A stretch of 11,513 nucleotides of DNA, from positions 1 to 11,513 of the forward strand of contig CAMGSV010000064.1 of NCBI GenBank assembly GCA_946061495.1. Reading direction: 5' to 3'. The notes under the pieces were generated by a model, which saw only the letters and a program-made list of their open reading frames with translations, searched no databases and was not told the origin of the DNA. Source of the stretch: an uncultured Spirochaetales bacterium. GTDB lineage: Bacteria > Spirochaetota > Spirochaetia > Treponematales > Treponemataceae. The number at the start of each line of letters is the position of its first letter. Positions within the stretch are counted from its first letter, which is position 1. Position numbers and translations under genes: made by a program. Below, one piece after another: positions 1-6,266 of this stretch.

Positions 1-46
1 ATCAGCTTTGCTTGTATGAATGTTTTAGCTAAAATACGAAGGTACA

Positions 47-199
47 TTGATTATAAACTCTTTTCAAAAATTAGCAGCTTCAACAATAGCTACCATTAGT
101 AGTGACATAGGAGCAAGCCAAAAGCTTGCCCAAAAGAGAGTCGGCAAAACAACAAATACCTATGTAACGAACGAAGTCTCAGGGGAAGAAAATGTCTAA
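47..199 (+). CDS. possible small ORF upstream of and overlapping the lipoprotein gene
   Basis: The plus-strand frame from a TTG at 47 to a TAA at 199 is open for 50 codons in AT-rich DNA. It reads as a plausible Ala/Ser/Thr-rich soluble peptide (containing QKLAASTIATISSDIGASQK and ending SGEENV). GAAGG lies four bases before the TTG, which is closer than usual. The frame overlaps the next gene's ATG by 8 bases, which would allow translational coupling. I do not recognise a family. It could instead be the 3' end of an upstream gene after a frameshift: another frame is open from the window edge to a TAG at 97-99. The start codon is uncertain. Confidence 0.3.
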   Translation: MIINSFQKLAASTIATISSDIGASQKLAQKRVGKTTNTYVTNEVSGEENV

Positions 200-626
200 A
201 TCATTCTTTAAATCTTTTTTAACGGTCATTCTTTGTTTTTTCTTCCTTTTTTCGTGTGATAAGCAAAAACAAGTCGAAAAGGATGCTGCCAAAGTTCGTA
301 CAGAAGAATATCGTTCAGTAACAATAATCAATAATCTTCCAGAAAAACTCGTAGAAGAATATATCCTCACAACCTATGATGGCGTAATGATAGCAAGCGC
401 CAATCGAATAATTGTCGGAAATCATGTATTCAAAAATTTTGATAAGAACGAAGCCTACAAGGACGAGACCCGGTTCAAAATCACTCTGATTGATAGGTAC
501 GGTTTGAGATATGAAAAAATTTTTTCTGCTTCACAGATCGGTAATACTGATGTTGTTATAGATGAGTCAAATTATGTTAAACAGCCTGGTGATTGGAAAA
601 GACAAGTCGAAAGGATGTTAAACTAA
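192..626 (+). CDS. small lipoprotein of unknown function
   Basis: This encodes 144 residues. The N-terminus is MSKSFFKSF, then a long hydrophobic stretch and FLFSC, so Cys22 is the likely lipidated residue of a relaxed, spirochaete-like lipobox and the protein should be membrane anchored outside the cytoplasm. The mature part is charged and beta-rich in appearance (TIINNLPEKLVEEYILTTYD, later RFKITLIDRYGLRYEKIF). I recognise no catalytic motif or named family. The start is supported by GGGGA a few bases upstream. The gene is clearly AT-rich compared with the GC-rich genes on its right, so this block was probably acquired separately. In an accessory setting it could be an immunity or decoy lipoprotein, but nothing in the sequence shows that. 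Confidence 0.72.
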   Translation: MSKSFFKSFLTVILCFFFLFSCDKQKQVEKDAAKVRTEEYRSVTIINNLPEKLVEEYILTTYDGVMIASANRIIVGNHVFKNFDKNEAYKDETRFKITLIDRYGLRYEKIFSASQIGNTDVVIDESNYVKQPGDWKRQVERMLN

Positions 627-694
627 CGGCAGATATTCGTCCGCTGCTCTAATATGAGCCTGTCCGAGGAATGGCAGAGCACTACTATAAATGA

Positions 695-763
695 GCAGAT
701 TTGGAGGAAAAGCCCGACATCCAGCAGGAAATTGACGACAGCAAGCTGAAGTCCGCCAACTGA
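695..763 (+). pseudogene. short GC-rich coding remnant (C-terminal tail)
   Basis: After the AT-rich lipoprotein gene the composition changes, and a 22-codon frame reads ADLEEKPDIQQEIDDSKLKS then AN and a TGA. The strongly charged, helix-like text looks like the end of a normal protein. It has no start, because an in-frame TGA precedes it directly. A different frame from ATG at 654 (MSLSEEWQSTTINEQ) also reads plausibly before it, so a frameshifted remnant is possible. The source gene is not recognisable. Confidence 0.25.
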
Positions 764-766
764 ATT

Positions 767-809
767 GCCCGCCGCCCCCTGTCCGCCCTCATTTTTTTCT
801 GGGGCGGGC
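767..809. other. GC-rich inverted repeat downstream of vapC
   Basis: GCCCGCC plus CCCC (with one extra base) at 767-778 can pair with GGGGCGGGC at 801-809 across a loop that contains a run of seven T on the plus strand. It sits just past the vapC stop (minus strand) and 140 bases past the plus-strand lipoprotein. It could serve as a transcript-end structure. Neither strand has a clean U-run directly after the stem, so it is not a canonical intrinsic terminator. Confidence 0.35.
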
Positions 810-812
810 TGG

Positions 813-1193
813 CTAGAGCTCGAAAAGTCTCATCCCAGGTAGCTCCGCCTTCATCAACGTGAAATGGCGGTCATTTGTCCAAATCTCGGCATCCTCCCGC
901 AGGGCAAGATACGCAATGATTGCATCTGCCATAGGAACGGAAAGTCCGCATCCTCTGAGACGAGCCAATAAAAGTCCCACCTGTGTCCAATCATCTTTGG
1001 TTAACTCCACATATCCCAAACCAGAAAGCATGGCTTGGATGGCAGCGCTATTTTTTTCATCCTTTGACCCATGCAATAATTCAGCATGAACAATCCCACA
1101 GGTTGCCACATCCTCATATAAAAAGACAGTGGCAGCTTCTGGAGTCGGGGCATTGAAAAAATCAATAAGGATATTGGTGTCCACAATAATCAT
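813..1193 (-). CDS. vapC: PIN-domain toxin ribonuclease, VapC family
   Basis: This encodes 126 residues, the usual VapC length. VapC toxins are Mg-dependent endoribonucleases that cut tRNA or rRNA and are held inactive by a cognate antitoxin. The acidic tetrad is visible: Asp5 in IIVDTN, Glu38 in IVHAELL, Asp90 in VPMADAIIA, and Asp108 in WTNDRHF. All four are present, so the enzyme looks intact. Its ATG overlaps the stop of the upstream antitoxin gene in an ATGA (1190-1193), a classic translationally coupled toxin-antitoxin arrangement. The family assignment is firm. The RNA target and whether the module is active cannot be read from the sequence. Confidence 0.9.
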   Translation of the reverse strand: MIIVDTNILIDFFNAPTPEAATVFLYEDVATCGIVHAELLHGSKDEKNSAAIQAMLSGLGYVELTKDDWTQVGLLLARLRGCGLSVPMADAIIAYLALREDAEIWTNDRHFTLMKAELPGMRLFEL

Positions 1194-1426
1194 ATCCGGC
1201 TCATATTCCTGATTTTTTCCGCCTCGTCCTTGTCAAAATGCAGCTTTCCGATGGCATCAAAAAAAGCTTTTTTTGATGCAGGAATATCTTGGTCAGAAAA
1301 AAAAGTATTGCCGCCCTCCGATCGGGACACAATTTCCTGGTCAATCCTTTGCCGCAGCACCTTGAGCTGAAAAACAGGCAGGGACACTATTTCCTGTTCT
1401 AGCTGGAGAAATGCACCTTCCGACAT
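1190..1426 (-). CDS. antitoxin partner of VapC
   Basis: This encodes about 78 residues in the ATG-1426 reading: MSEGAFLQLEQEIVSL, then a charged helical middle, then SDQDIPASKKAFFDAIGKL and an Arg/Lys-rich end. I chose ATG at 1426 because GGAGGT sits four bases before it. ATGs at 1438 and 1456, and a GTG at 1489 that overlaps the acyl-CoA synthetase stop as GTGA, are in frame but have poor ribosome sites. Role by position: it lies directly upstream of vapC and overlaps it by 4 bases. I do not see an obvious AbrB or ribbon-helix-helix N-terminus, so the DNA-binding class is unclear. The C-terminal half probably wraps the PIN toxin, as in VapB-type proteins. Confidence 0.75.
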   Translation of the reverse strand: MSEGAFLQLEQEIVSLPVFQLKVLRQRIDQEIVSRSEGGNTFFSDQDIPASKKAFFDAIGKLHFDKDEAEKIRNMSRI

Positions 1427-1485
1427 AGACACCTCCATGCCTTCACTATAGTCCATACCACAGAAATTCTCAAGGCACCCCGCCC

Positions 1486-3186
1486 TCACCTCCTGGAACT
1501 GGGACGCAGGTTGTACAGATACCGCTTGATTTTCTGGCTGGCGGTCTTCTCAAAGTCCTCCACGGGGCGGACGGCTCCAATGCGGGCGTTCTTGCCTACC
1601 CGCTTGTTCACGTAGAACTTGATTTCCGACAGCAGCTCCTCCCGCTTGTAGATAAAATCTTCTTTTACCTGCTCCAACTTGTTGCTCACCGCCGTGGCAG
1701 TGTTAGCGACGGCAGTCTCCGCCAGCTTCACCAGAGCCACCAGTCCCCCCTTCTCCCCCTCCACCACCAGCGATTCCGCCACCAGCGGGTGCTGGTTCAG
1801 GACAAACTCGATGTCCTCCGGGTAGATGTTTTCTCCCGACGGCCCCAAAATCATGTTCTTGGAGCGGCCCTTGAGGGAAAGCCAGGGGAGGCCACGGCGG
1901 TTTTCCAGAATACCCAGGTCGCCGGTCTTGAACCAGCCCGGCCCGCAGGAATCTCGGCTGGTGGTAAAGGCGGCCTCCGTCAGCTTGTAGTCCCGGTAGT
2001 AGCCCTTCATCACATTGGGGCCCTGGGCAACCACCTCCCCCACCCCAGTCTGCGGATCGGGGTGGAGAACCCGCAGCTCCACCCCCTCCAGCACGGGGCC
2101 CACCCTTCCTGGAACCGTGTGCTTAGGACCGCTCCCCGCCAAGAGCGGAGAGGTCTCCGTCAGGCCATAGCCGATGGCGTAGGGAAATCCTGCCCGCTTC
2201 AAAAACAGCTCCACGTCGGGATCCAGTCGGGAGCCGCCGATGCCAAAGAAGCGAATCCTTCCTCCCATGGCCCTCCGCAGCTGTCCGCCGGCAATCCTGT
2301 CCATCAGCCTTCCGGCAATCGGAAGCCCGTGGAGCCAGCGGCGAAATCTGGAACCGGTGAGACCTGGCAGAATCCGGTGCTTGTAGATTTTTTCCATCAC
2401 CATGGGGACGCTGAGCACAATGGTGGGCCGCACCTTCTGGAAGGCGGGCAAGAGGCTGGACACCGTGGGCGGCCGCTCCAGATAATAGATGCAGCTGCCG
2501 TTGAGAATCTGCAAGACAAAGCCGATGGTAAACTCGTAGACGTGGGACAGGGGAAGAAAGGACAGGCAGCGGTCGTACTTGTTCACCCGGTGGATGGTCT
2601 GGCACTGGAGGGCCGTCCATACCAAGTTTTTGTGGCTCAGCTCCACACCCTTGGGCTGTCCCGTTGTGCCAGAGGTGTAAATAACCGAGGCAGTGTCATC
2701 CTCCTGTACCTCCACCGCCTTGGGCAGAAATCCTCGGCTCATGTTGGCATTCCGGCCCCGCACGGCCGTGAAGTCCTCCATCACGATGATGACCGGCAGC
2801 AGGTCCTCCCCAAGGTCCTGCACCTTGGGATAGAGGGAGCGGGATACCACCAGCATATCCACGCTGGCATGACTCAGGATGTTCCGCAGCTCCTCGAAGG
2901 CAATGTCCGGCAGCAAGGGCACAGCGATTCCGCCACGGCAGACGGTGGCCAGGTACACCGCCCCCCACTGGCTCATTCCCGGCCCAAGGATAGCCACCTT
3001 CTTCCTGGGGGCAAAACCGTTGGCCGTCATCACCCTGGCCACCCGGTCCATCATCTGCTGGAACTGACCGTAGGTAATGGGTTCTCCATGCACCAAGGAC
3101 AGGGCCGGCCGCTGGGAAAATTTTTCCAGGCTGTGCCTCAGCAGGGCAGGAAAGGTACAGCGGCCCAAATCTTGCAGTGTTACCAT
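1486..3186 (-). CDS. AMP-binding acyl-CoA synthetase (long-chain fatty acid:CoA ligase type)
   Basis: This is a 566-residue member of the ANL adenylating superfamily, which activates a carboxylic (probably fatty) acid with ATP and transfers it to CoA. Motifs in order: P-loop YTSGTTGQPKG at 170-180, PLSHVYE at 212-218, YGLTETSP at 340-347, GWFKTGDLG at 417-425, hinge region KGRSKN at 439-444, and the C-terminal catalytic lysine in KTASQKIKR, Lys552. All key elements are present and the length is normal for bacterial long-chain ligases. I prefer ATG at 3186 because GGGGAGG lies six to seven bases upstream. An ATG at 3234 would add 16 residues but has no ribosome site. It is transcribed divergently from the regulator at 3391. 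The GTGA overlap at 1486-1489 may let the transcript run on into the toxin-antitoxin genes. Substrate chain length is not determinable. Confidence 0.92.
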   Translation of the reverse strand: MVTLQDLGRCTFPALLRHSLEKFSQRPALSLVHGEPITYGQFQQMMDRVARVMTANGFAPRKKVAILGPGMSQWGAVYLATVCRGGIAVPLLPDIAFEELRNILSHASVDMLVVSRSLYPKVQDLGEDLLPVIIVMEDFTAVRGRNANMSRGFLPKAVEVQEDDTASVIYTSGTTGQPKGVELSHKNLVWTALQCQTIHRVNKYDRCLSFLPLSHVYEFTIGFVLQILNGSCIYYLERPPTVSSLLPAFQKVRPTIVLSVPMVMEKIYKHRILPGLTGSRFRRWLHGLPIAGRLMDRIAGGQLRRAMGGRIRFFGIGGSRLDPDVELFLKRAGFPYAIGYGLTETSPLLAGSGPKHTVPGRVGPVLEGVELRVLHPDPQTGVGEVVAQGPNVMKGYYRDYKLTEAAFTTSRDSCGPGWFKTGDLGILENRRGLPWLSLKGRSKNMILGPSGENIYPEDIEFVLNQHPLVAESLVVEGEKGGLVALVKLAETAVANTATAVSNKLEQVKEDFIYKREELLSEIKFYVNKRVGKNARIGAVRPVEDFEKTASQKIKRYLYNLRPSSRR

Positions 3187-3390
3187 AAAAAGCCTCCCCA
3201 CTAAAGGATAGCGAGGGAACAGAGGATTTTTCATCAGGCCAGCCCAGCCTACAGAAGCAATTTTGACGGATTTAAGGCAGTCAGCCTCCCGAATCCGACG
3301 GCAATCCCGCCAGCCCCACCGCCTGTATCATTCTGCCCTACGGATTGTTATTCATGTATCATCCCATTAGATTTGCAAGGAGAGCACTCC

Positions 3391-4431
3391 ATGGACTACT
3401 ATCAGATTGGTCCGATTCTGAAGGAATTCCGCATCCGCCACCGCATCTCCCAGGAAGAGCTGTGCTTCGGACTCTGCGCCACCTCCACCCTGTCCCGCAT
3501 AGAGAACGGACGAGTCCTGCCCTCCCGTGGACTGTGCGAAGCCCTCTTCCGCCGTATGGGAATACAGCCGCCCACAGGACAGATTCCCATGGACAAGGAC
3601 GAATTCCGCCGCTACCAGCTGGAAATGCAAATCATCAATGAATATGTGAATGGAAACTACGATTTTTCCCTCCTTCTGAACACCTACCGGGAGCTGGAAA
3701 AGGCAGGGGATGTATTCAGCCAGCAGTTCCACGGCTTCTTCCATGTCATGTACCAAAAGGAGCACAACCGGGTGCATCCCTGCTTTGTCCATGACCATCT
3801 GGTACACATCCTGCGGCTGACGCTCAAAGACTTTCAGCCAGACTGCGACTTGACCTGCCGCTACCTGTCCAGCATGGAGCTGCTGATACTCGGGGGAATT
3901 GCCGCAAACCTCCATGACCTAGGTCGCTCCGCCGCCGCCTACCGCCTGATGAGATTCCTAAAAAGCTACTATGAGACCAAGATTCCAGACCAGCAGGTGA
4001 AGTCTCGCAACTACACGACCGTGCTACTGCACCTTTCCTGCTGGAGCCTGGAGGAGGGACGGTGGCGGGATGCCCTGGAGCTGGCGGACGGAGGCATACG
4101 ATTCTGCGTAGGACAGAACTCCCTCTATCTGCTGCCGCAGCTGCTGTACAACAAGGGACTCTGTCTGGCACAGCTTGGAGAGGAAGAGAACGGCAGAAAG
4201 CATCTCCACAATGCGGCCTCCTTGCTGGACTACATAGGAAGGCATGAGGAGGCCGCCCAGATGATGCAGAACGCCAGAAGCCAGCTTGGGTCGGATTTCC
4301 TGGACAGCCTGAGTTTGCCGGGCGGATTCACCGGCCTGTCGGAAGAGGAGCTTGGCGAGGTGGGCGGCGGTTTTACTCGTGGGGATTTTCTTCCAGCCGG
4401 CATTCCCCTTCCTGTGGCCGCCTCCAGCTGA
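3391..4431 (+). CDS. XRE-type HTH regulator with helical sensor body and a double-glycine-like C-terminal tail
   Basis: This encodes 346 residues. The first 58 form an XRE-type helix-turn-helix (IGPILKEFRIRHRISQEEL, then STLSRIENGRVLP). The remainder is a long run of paired helices with alternating aromatic and Leu positions, as in the TPR bodies of Rgg, PlcR and ComR regulators, which bind small peptides in the cytoplasm. ATG at 3391 is chosen because AAGGAG lies eight bases upstream; a TTG at 3373 is also in frame. Oddly, after the last helical repeat (about 305) the protein continues with a Gly-rich tail, LSEEELGEVGGG at 316-327 followed by FTRGDFLPAGIPLPVAASS. The spacing matches a double-glycine export leader exactly. 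It is followed at 165 bases by a genuine double-glycine peptide gene, so it probably controls that gene. That ligand and target link is inference. Confidence 0.85.
   Translation: MDYYQIGPILKEFRIRHRISQEELCFGLCATSTLSRIENGRVLPSRGLCEALFRRMGIQPPTGQIPMDKDEFRRYQLEMQIINEYVNGNYDFSLLLNTYRELEKAGDVFSQQFHGFFHVMYQKEHNRVHPCFVHDHLVHILRLTLKDFQPDCDLTCRYLSSMELLILGGIAANLHDLGRSAAAYRLMRFLKSYYETKIPDQQVKSRNYTTVLLHLSCWSLEEGRWRDALELADGGIRFCVGQNSLYLLPQLLYNKGLCLAQLGEEENGRKHLHNAASLLDYIGRHEEAAQMMQNARSQLGSDFLDSLSLPGGFTGLSEEELGEVGGGFTRGDFLPAGIPLPVAASS
4336..4428 (+). other. double-glycine-leader-like tail encoded at the 3' end of the regulator gene
   Basis: Residues 316-346 of the regulator read LSEEELGEVGGG followed by 19 residues ending PLPVAASS. 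The neighbouring peptide gene has LTEQELQEINGG. Both fit L-x-E-x-E-L-x-E-[IV]-x-G-G with identical spacing. In double-glycine peptides these Leu and Ile positions and the GG are read by the C39 peptidase domain of the exporter. The tail is in frame and has no internal start with a good ribosome site, so it seems to be made only as part of the regulator. It could be a mimic bound by the regulator itself, a cleavable signal, or a relic of a fused peptide gene. Confidence 0.6.
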
Positions 4432-4444
4432 TACCAAGGAGGCC

Positions 4445-4484
4445 GGTGGATTCCACCCTTTCCGCCAAATTTTTTGAAAAATTT
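4445..4484. promoter_or_regulatory. two palindromes between the regulator and the peptide gene
   Basis: GGTGG-ATT-CCACC at 4445-4457 and AAATTTTT-TG-AAAAATTT at 4467-4484 lie in the 164-base gap. The second is an 8-bp perfect inverted repeat in an otherwise GC-rich setting. Either could be an operator for the regulator, or together with the T-rich stretch they could end the regulator transcript. I see no convincing -35/-10 pair spaced 16-18 bases in this gap. Confidence 0.4.
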
Positions 4485-4498
4485 TTACCATTCCCTGC

Positions 4499-4522
4499 AA
4501 ATTTGCACAAACTGCTATGGTG
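4499..4522 (+). repeat. 24-bp direct repeat, copy 1
   Basis: This is identical over 24 bases to 7669-7692 (AAATTTGCACAAACTGCTAT then GGTG), with weaker similarity for about 10 bases on the left side. It contains TGCTATGGT, which resembles an extended -10 element. This copy lies 74 bases before the double-glycine peptide ATG, where a promoter or operator would be expected. It is not part of any gene. Confidence 0.8.
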
Positions 4523-4595
4523 TTTCCTACCCGCCTGCCCCATACTGAAACCATGCCCCGGCTTTGAGGGCAAGAAAACTACGAGGAGGTTCGGT

Positions 4596-4730
4596 ATGAA
4601 CGAACACGAGAACAAGTTTGCAGCACTGACAGAACAGGAGCTGCAGGAGATTAACGGCGGAGGTACTTGGGAACCAATTTATGGATGGGGAGAGAATGGC
4701 CTTTATGGTGGTTTAAGGTATAACAAGTAA
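4596..4730 (+). CDS. double-glycine leader peptide (secreted signal or bacteriocin-like precursor)
   Basis: This encodes 44 residues. The leader is MNEHENKFAALTEQELQEIN ending GG at 21-22. Leu11, Glu15, Leu16, Ile19 and the Gly pair sit at the positions recognised by C39-peptidase ABC exporters (PCAT family), which cut after GG during export. The predicted 22-residue product starts GTWEPIYGWGENGLYGG and ends RYNK. It is rich in Gly, Tyr and Trp, has no Cys, and is near neutral, so there is no disulfide or lanthionine chemistry to expect. ATG at 4596 follows a strong GAGGAGG ribosome site. A longer reading from 4446 has no such site and runs through the repeat element, so I reject it. It lies between the regulator and the protease lipoprotein. 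Whether it is a pheromone or an antimicrobial is open. The exporter is not in the window. Confidence 0.82.
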   Translation: MNEHENKFAALTEQELQEINGGGTWEPIYGWGENGLYGGLRYNK

Positions 4731-4737
4731 CTTCCAA

Positions 4738-4760
4738 GCGGGGGAGGTTTTCTCTCCCGC
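4738..4760 (+). other. hairpin between peptide gene and protease gene
   Basis: GCGGGGGAG and CTCTCCCGC form a 9-bp stem (one G-U pair) around a GTTTT loop. No U-run follows, so it is unlikely to be a full terminator. Right after the peptide stop, it may protect the peptide mRNA from 3' decay or attenuate transcription so that more peptide than protease is made. Confidence 0.5.
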
Positions 4761-4792
4761 CGTCTCACTCTATCCTACAAGGAACTCAACCG

Positions 4793-5827
4793 ATGAAACC
4801 ATTTTTCTCAAGAAACCATAATCACTGGCAGGTTATCCGCACCTTTCTAGCCCTCTCCTTTCTGGTGACTCTGCTGTCGGTCCTCTTGGCGGGCTGCTCG
4901 TCAAACAAGGCTGTCCCGGTGGAGCAGGCAAACCCCGCCGCCTACCCGGAAGCCCGTGCAATCATTCCCATCGCCTACTACGACGGGGGCTACATCCCGG
5001 TGTTCCAGGTACAGGACACGGAAAACGGAAGGACATTGCACCTGGGCTTTGACAGTGGCTTTTCCTACAACGCCATGTACAGCTCCATGGTGGACGAGGA
5101 ATTCAAGGCGGAGTCCCAGTCCCTTGTGGAGGAGCATATCCGCAGCCAGCACCCGGAGCTTTCCCCAAAGAAGGTGGAACGGCTTGCCCGGCAGATGATT
5201 GAGGCAGGCTACATAGGTGCCAATGTGTCCGGCTTACAGGTGGACAACATGGACTTTGCCACCCAGGAATTCCGCTACGAGCCGATAACACCCTTCAAGG
5301 ACCAGACCATAGACGGCATGGTGGGGCTGGAATTCTTCGGTGAATGCCGCACCGTCACCATCGACTACGCAAACCATCTGATTGTGCTGGACGCACCGCC
5401 CATCCAGGGAGAGAGCCTGCCCCTGTCCCGCAGCGAATTCCACACCCTCTACACCATTCCCATCACCATAGACGGAGTGCCCCAGACCGCCATCGTGGAC
5501 ACGGGAGCGGAGTGGTTCATGAAGGCGGGCAAGAAGGCCCTGTCCATGAGCGAGGAGGAGAAGTGGGATTTTGTTCTGAACGGCAGGAACGTCGTCAAGT
5601 GGACGATGGGCTGGAAGACCGTGGAGCTGAGCTACGGCAGCACCACGGAGAAGGTTCGCTCCATTGCCGCCACCAACATGTTCACGAGAGCCTCGGCCAT
5701 GGCCACACGGATGGCCACTGTCTACAACCTCTTCGGCTGGTCAGTGATGAAGGAGCGGGCAGTCCAGTTCGACTTTGAGAACAGCCGCCTCATTCTGGGC
5801 CAGCGGCGGGGAGGAAACGGGCAATGA
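4793..5827 (+). CDS. lipoprotein resembling a two-lobed aspartic protease
   Basis: This encodes 344 residues. The signal segment ends LLAGC, so Cys35 is lipidated and the protein is displayed on a membrane outside the cytoplasm. Lobe 1 has LHLGFDSGFSYN (Asp87-Ser-Gly) and, later, IDGMVGLEFFGECRTVTIDY (173-192). Lobe 2 has TAIVDTGAEWF (Asp236-Thr-Gly) and YNLFGWSVM (311-319), ending QFDFENSRLILG. Each lobe therefore carries a D-[ST]-G catalytic motif followed by the hydrophobic-Gly motif typical of clan AA (retropepsin/pepsin) proteases. Bacterial members usually have one lobe and dimerise, so two in one chain is unusual. AAGGAA eight bases upstream supports the start. It follows the double-glycine peptide by 62 bases, and the next gene overlaps its stop as ATGA. 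A role in trimming the exported peptide is attractive but unproven; an inactive peptide-binding protein is an alternative. Confidence 0.78.
   Translation: MKPFFSRNHNHWQVIRTFLALSFLVTLLSVLLAGCSSNKAVPVEQANPAAYPEARAIIPIAYYDGGYIPVFQVQDTENGRTLHLGFDSGFSYNAMYSSMVDEEFKAESQSLVEEHIRSQHPELSPKKVERLARQMIEAGYIGANVSGLQVDNMDFATQEFRYEPITPFKDQTIDGMVGLEFFGECRTVTIDYANHLIVLDAPPIQGESLPLSRSEFHTLYTIPITIDGVPQTAIVDTGAEWFMKAGKKALSMSEEEKWDFVLNGRNVVKWTMGWKTVELSYGSTTEKVRSIAATNMFTRASAMATRMATVYNLFGWSVMKERAVQFDFENSRLILGQRRGGNGQ
5781..5798 (+). repeat. 18-bp repeat inside the protease 3' end, copy 1
   Basis: ACAGCCGCCTCATTCTGG here encodes part of NSRLILG near the C-terminus of the protease. The identical 18 bases recur at 7602-7619 immediately after another gene's stop codon. 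Confidence 0.85.
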
Positions 5828-6045
5828 GCTATTCCATTGAGCCGGCCTACACCATGGTCATGGAGCTGTCCCGTCTCTCTCTATCAGCAGTCCTAATCTG
5901 CTACACTTACCTTATCTTTAGATATAGAAAGAATATAGAAAAAAAATGTTTGACAGCCATAAAATTCTGTGGGATACTTGAGATACAGTGCAGCCAGAAC
6001 GAATTACAGAAAATTATCAAGTGGGAGGTAAATTTGCTGCCATAA
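5824..6045 (+). CDS. short single-pass membrane protein, probably truncated or hybrid
   Basis: The ATG overlaps the protease TGA (ATGA, 5824-5827), so translation is probably coupled. The 73-residue frame begins MSYSIEPAYTMVMELSRLSL, passes through a hydrophobic segment (SAVLICYTYLIF) and then a basic RYRKNIEKK, giving a likely membrane anchor with a cytoplasmic positive edge. About the first 25 codons are GC-rich like the protease; from about 5890 the DNA turns AT-rich and the protein text becomes less convincing. I therefore suspect the original gene was longer and that its 3' part was replaced by the AT-rich insert. It could also be a genuine small immunity or anchoring protein. No family recognised. 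Confidence 0.5.
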   Translation: MSYSIEPAYTMVMELSRLSLSAVLICYTYLIFRYRKNIEKKCLTAIKFCGILEIQCSQNELQKIIKWEVNLLP

Positions 6046-6212
6046 CACTAGCGACTACAGGAGTTGCCGTCACTTGTTATGCTACAAGCACGGGCAGACT
6101 TGTCATAAATTTTATTCGCTCAACATGGAATAGCATGGTCTCTGCTATCACTCGAGTGTTACCGAACAATGTCACGCTTATTATCGGTTCGGTTCCCATA
6201 AAACCGATATAA
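5988..6212 (+). pseudogene. bacteriocin-like ORF with an apparently frame-broken double-glycine leader
   Basis: From about 6018 this frame reads QVGGKFAAITLATTGVAVTC and then 45 more residues, ending VPIKPI at a TAA. A Gly-Gly is thus followed by the small-residue, Ala/Thr/Val/Gly-rich text typical of class II bacteriocin-like peptides. The codons before it give a poor leader (QPERITENYQVGG) with only a GTG start and no clear ribosome site; an in-frame TGA lies at 5979-5981. In the overlapping frame the same stretch reads CSQNELQKII, a much better leader, but it then leaves the GG. A one-base insertion near 6016-6020 would join the two. I read this as a decayed or sequencing-error-broken double-glycine peptide. 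A non-coding AT-rich stretch is the alternative. Confidence 0.35.
6182..6209. promoter_or_regulatory. perfect 8-bp inverted repeat TATCGGTT / AACCGATA
   Basis: TATCGGTT at 6182-6189 and AACCGATA at 6202-6209 are separated by 12 bases at the end of the bacteriocin-like ORF. No U-run follows. The same core, ACCGATA and TATCGGT in opposite order, brackets 11323-11352 in the other AT-rich block, so it may be a shared protein-binding site rather than a terminator. Confidence 0.4.
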
Positions 6213-6266
6213 ACTTTCCGTTTTGGCTGCACCATTACTTTCTGTAATTTTATAGGGGAAAATTGT

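Noticed and set aside
1789..3204. Long open frame on the plus strand opposite the acyl-CoA synthetase
   Set aside because: It is a GC-driven shadow of a gene with all adenylating-enzyme motifs; its translation is His/Gly/Gln-rich with no family features.
4024..4554. Minus-strand open frame opposite the regulator tail
   Set aside because: Antisense shadow; the plus-strand regulator has HTH sequence, helical periodicity and a good start.
4446..4595. N-terminal extension of the double-glycine peptide from ATG 4446
   Set aside because: No ribosome site there, it runs through the 24-bp repeat and palindrome, and a strong GAGGAGG precedes ATG 4596, where a canonical leader begins.
4738..4760. Terminator after the double-glycine peptide
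   Set aside because: The stem is good but no U-run follows, so it is recorded only as a hairpin.
5344..5778. Alternative plus-strand frame inside the protease gene
   Set aside because: His/Arg-rich out-of-frame shadow; the protease frame carries lipobox and both catalytic motifs.
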